DNA of 64,000 bases, taken from Pseudorasbora parva. Taxonomy: Eukaryota > Chordata > Actinopteri > Cypriniformes > Gobionidae. The notes below the pieces were generated by a model. The model was not told the DNA's origin, made no database searches, and saw only the letters and a program-made list of their open reading frames with translations. Of the stretch, positions 59,914 through 64,000 are shown one piece after another (position 1 is the stretch's first letter; each line of letters starts with the position of its first letter). Location: NCBI RefSeq assembly GCF_024679245.1, contig NC_090174.1:42533188-42597187 (forward strand). The letters are read 5' to 3'. A program made the translations under genes and the position numbers.

Positions 59914-62072
59914 CACTGGTCTTCTGAACTTACAATATTTTGAGCTGCAAAAAATGCATTTGCACATAATTGAAAGTGACCTATTATTAGGGTTGGGCAT
60001 CGAGAACCGGTTCTAACTTGGAACCGTTTAAAAAATAACGATTCCATTGGAATCGTTTAGAAAATTTATTTTCGGTTCCGATCTTCGGTTCCAAGCGCGC
60101 AAGTTTTGGTTTCCATGGCCACGTGATTTCCGGAGCTTGCGCGCCCGCTTGTTCTTTTAGTCATGGAAGCCCGGTAAGCGGCTCTGAAGTGTGGATTTAT
60201 TTCACTTTTAAAAGCCTGGGTCGGCACAGTGCAACTAGTGTTGTCAAAAATATCGATACTGAAATATCTGTAAAGATACGATAGCCTGCTCAGCCTACAC
60301 AATCGATTCCAGCTGCTCTCCTCTCCTCTCCTCTCCTCTCCTCTCCTCTCTGACCGACAGCGAGTTGACGCGCAGCCGCATATTCTCATTCAGCCGGTTA
60401 ACCTCTGAACACGACGGACGCGCGTTCTGCTGGACTTTTCCTTACGACAGCGTGTTAGTGTTAGTGTGTGTGATCGGTCTGAATTTCGCGCGGGATTGCA
60501 CATAATTCTACGAATCCCCGCAGATTTCAGGCTCACATCTGAAGCGCGCACACACACACACACCGTAATAAAGCCCCCTCTGACATACAAGTGCAAATAT
60601 GTGCTTCTTTTTCCTGCTTATTATTGGTCAAATACACTCAAACAAATTCTCAGTGCACATTTTGAAGAGTATGTAAACACAGTCTTAAACAATTCAGGTA
60701 GTAATGAAGAATGAGTAACAGGAACAGTGTTCAGGATCCATGAGTGCGCCAGTTCTTAAAGGGACCGCAGTCATTTGTTATTCAAAGTCAAACTACAAAA
60801 AGACAAACGATCACACTGCTCTTGACTGATCAACTTGTGTAACTTTAATGGTTTTATATGAAACTATTAAATTTTTTGCAAAAAACATTATCCAATGTTA
60901 TTTTAAATTTATTTAGCCACTTTGCGTTTTTTTATTCAGTTTCTTACCTGAATGTTAGACCTACCTGAAAAAATAAAGCTGTCCATTTCATTTATATCTT
61001 TTATTCTATTGTATTTATTTGTGCTATTTTGTGTAATATGTATCTTTGTTTATTCAATTTAACATTCAAAATCAAGCTTACTTGTGCTGTGTGTAAACTA
61101 TTGCAACACAATTACCCCGATGTAAAAAATACATTGAGTTAACAAATATTTGTGAGATAATTTGAATAGTCATTGATCAATGTTTATATATGAGAAAAAG
61201 CTTAAAAGCTTTATCATATAAAGTGATCTCTTCAGAAGAAATTTTTGATTGCCTAGACTTTCAAAAGACAGACAAAAAAAAATTATATAAAAAATATCTA
61301 ATTAACAGTATATGCAGCGTTTTCCCCCCGTTGTATTGAAAATAGCATTGAATATGGATGTGACATGTTTTGACTCCACCCCTCAAAGAATCGGAATCGA
61401 GAATCGAAAAGAACCGGAATCGAAAGTAAGAATCGGAATCGGAATCAGAATCGTTCAAATCAAAACGATGCCCAACCCTACCTATTATATCCTAATACTT
61501 TTAATTGTTTTCTATAACATGGGCTTTAAAGAAGGTCATGTGCTGTGTTTGCAAAGATCACGTATGTCACCTCTTTACACTAATAATTTATTGATATAAT
61601 TCAAATGGATTAAAAAAATAATTTCACATGATCTTATAAAAGTGGCTGTTTATAATAAACTTCTATAAATGATATGCACGCATATTACTCTTACCTGACA
61701 CTGATATTAAAATCATTGTTGCGGTCTCTGTGATTTGGCTTAATTTATTTTTAAGAGAAGTGTAAGGATAATACAACTTCAGCATTTGGACAGTATTCTG
61801 CACTCATTTTGAAATTGACATTTGACATCATCTAACATAAAATTAATGAATAAAATGTAATTGATCTCAGAGATGTGAGTGTTGTGGTTCCTGGTCATAG
61901 CAGCACCAGTTGCTGCAGTTAATGAGGTGAATTCAAATGACTTTGACATAGTCCCATTATTTATTTTTTCCCATATTAAATGCCTATTGCCTGCTGTGCA
62001 CAGTTAAGCTGATGCCACCGGGGTGGCGGTGCCACCGGCTTGGGCCCGCCATCGCTGCTCGCAGCTTTAATT
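57676..62072 (+). repeat. Array unit 7 (4.4 kb including a hAT insertion)
   Basis: Has the body deletion (58318-58327). Long TA tract at 59834-59912. Split by the hAT element at 59988-61480; without it the unit is about 2.9 kb. Followed by non-array DNA. Confidence 0.9.
59988..61480. mobile_element. hAT-type element inserted in array unit 7
   Basis: Exact 8-bp duplications cctattat at 59980-59987 and 61481-61488. Termini tagggttgggcatcg are perfect 15-bp inverted repeats, followed by GAATCG-rich subterminal sequence on both sides. The interior has a ctctc pentamer run (60317-60350) and a CpG-rich patch (60360-60560). No transposase. Confidence 0.9.
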
Positions 62073-63864
62073 CACATTATTTTTTACTGTATTTCTGATC
62101 AAATGAATGCGGCGTTAGAAAGAAAAAGAGAGTTCTTTTTTTACATTAGTTATAATGAGAAAAACATTACAATTTCTTACCAACATCAAACTTTTGATAA
62201 AAGTTAAAGTCAAATGATAGTATAAAGGTTAATAAAAAAATATTTAGTATAGGAATCACAGAGAAATCAAATCAGGCAAGACGGACTAAATTAAATATTG
62301 TAAAAAAAACATTATGATCTTTGTTTGAATCTCTCTCAACACATTTCAAGTTCATTGCTAATCCTGTTAAATGATACCTACCAGCATTTGAAAAGGCTAA
62401 ATGTTTGTCCTTCTACTTTTTTTGTAGATTCTTATAAAACCGGATACATTATTGTCACATCGATCTTTGATGGTGCAAGTTGTTATTCCCACATTTTAAA
62501 GAATAAAAGAAATCTGTTTGGAAATAAATGAGACCTGAGTGTCGTTTCAGCAGAGCCCAGGTGAATGCTTTTTATTTATTTATTTTTAATATTATTTTAG
62601 ATCATTTCATTATCCTTGTCTTCACGCAACAAAAAAGACACACAATAACAAAATCTGTTCTGAAGGTTCTGTGAACGTTCTGAGAAATGCTTCATAGAGA
62701 CATAGCCTATATAAATAATTGTTTGGCACATTGTTCAAGGCGATGAGAGAAACATCTTATGTGTTTGTACTTGATAAAGAAAGAAATCAATTTCATTGCA
62801 CATCTGCACTTGGAGAATTAAATACAACTTTCTTGCACAGATATTGATCAATGTCAGGAGGTCAATGATAACTGGCAGGGTTGAATGCGCTTTGATTCAG
62901 ATGAAGGTCAGTCCTCAAGATCCATTGAAACTATTTGAATACTGTCTTTGCTCTGGGTGGCAACCACAATATACCTCAAATTGAGCACAAATCATCACTA
63001 TAGTTATGCTGAAATCATCTGTCTGTATTTTTTTATGAATGCAAATTAAGCTCTTTGCTGAACACTCATTGGCTTTTAAATATATAGCTTCTGTATGTCA
63101 TGATTATAAATAAAACTGACATGAAATCAAAAAGATTTAATGGGAGTGCCTCTGTAGAACTGATCTGGGGACATTGTGGAAGTATTTTTTTTATTTTTAT
63201 GTAAATGTATGGAATTTATTTGGGGAAAACTGGCCCAGAATTTGTTTAGGGGTGATGCTCAGGGGAAATGGCTCATTGAAACGCAACTAATGTCATGAAC
63301 ACCCACACCAAAAAGACAGTATTGATGTTTTTGAGCAGTGAAAACCTACTCTGGTAGATTAGGAAAGGTCTGCCAGGCTCAGTAAACCTGTGATTAAAAG
63401 CTGTAGTAGTCCTTAGAGTATTAAACATGAATCTGGGTAATGAACACAGACGGAAGGGGTAAATAAGGGAAGCTTTTCGGTAAATTAAATTAGATTGAAA
63501 CATTTGTTTACTTTGGAGGTCTTACATTCGCTATCTGATATTTAGGTATTTGAATGTATGTTTCTTAAGATTACAATGATTATCAAGAATTTAGATTTAT
63601 TTATTTTTTGTGAAAAATATTGCTATAAACCATACAGCTTAAAAAGTATGTACTTTGTCCTAAGAGATTATTGTAGTAAGCAGTTATAGCATTAAGCTTT
63701 TTTACAGTAGCCGTAAAGTTACGTCAGTAAAGGTTTTTACTAGTTCTGGGATGGACAATCAAAAAAAAAAAAAGGTTTACACAGCATCTGAATGTCTGAA
63801 TCAACATATACACTTCAATAGCACACTCTTAAATGACTTCATTAGTGGATAAATCCTTGAATTG
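62073..63864. other. AT-rich flank downstream of the array, no gene seen
   Basis: Short ORFs only, none with a recognisable domain. No array-related sequence remains after 62072. Confidence 0.5.
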
Positions 63865-63984
63865 AAGGTACACTCTAAAAAATGCTGGGTTATTTTAACC
63901 CAATGTTGGGTCAAATATGGACTAACCCAGCAATTGGGTTGTTTTAATCCTGTGGTTGGGTTAAATATTTGTTTTAAGGACAAA
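63865..63984. repeat. acactctaaaaaatgctgggtt repeat, left part
   Basis: acactctaaaaaatgctggg followed by alternating aaccca and tgggtt blocks, a dispersed teleost element. Continues beyond the window or ends near 63965. Confidence 0.6.
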
Positions 63985-64000
63985 TCCGGTGAGAAATGAA

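Overview
This window is vertebrate nuclear DNA, almost certainly from a ray-finned fish and probably a cypriniform. The evidence is short exons with GT-AG introns, an AT-rich background, dense Tc1/mariner, hAT and PIF/Harbinger relics, tRNA-derived SINE and LINE pieces, long CA/GT microsatellites, and several repeat families I associate with zebrafish and carp genomes. There is no operon, CRISPR or prokaryotic feature. The species assignment is inference.

Three protein-coding genes can be built exon by exon. (1) 5598-19367, plus strand: the last eight exons of an HtrA-family secreted serine protease, best matched to HTRA4. The protease triad and PDZ domain are complete, and the first exon lies outside the window. 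(2) 26736-21547, minus strand: a complete four-exon tm2d2 of 229 codons. htra4 and tm2d2 converge tail to tail, as HTRA4 and TM2D2 do in human. (3) 32459-28156, minus strand: a complete seven-exon T-box repressor gene of the Tbx2/Tbx3 subfamily, 594 codons, upstream of tm2d2 on the same strand. Coding phases close across every junction of all three genes.

The introns and gaps from 0.3 to 26 kb are filled with datable insertions. Five hAT-type elements have exact 8-bp target duplications (four here, one in the array), one PIF/Harbinger-like element has a TAA duplication, and one nearly full-length dead Tc1 has matching termini. Nested insertions, foldback repeats and a perfect 68-bp palindrome at 24220-24287 are also present.

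From 32.8 to 38.2 kb lies intergenic DNA with simple repeats, a LINE C-terminal relic and a Tc1 relic. From 38265 to 62072 the sequence is a head-to-tail array of seven copies of one roughly 2.7-4.4 kb unit. Each unit carries large GT tracts and ends in the same hairpin-bearing terminus. The first copy is preceded by five repeats of a roughly 50-bp GC-rich hairpin motif. I do not recognise a named family for this unit. Its ends (11-bp inverted subterminal repeats, a 3' hairpin, an AT-rich junction, head-to-tail multimers) suggest rolling-circle, Helentron-like amplification, offered as a testable hypothesis. The remaining 1.9 kb is ordinary AT-rich DNA.
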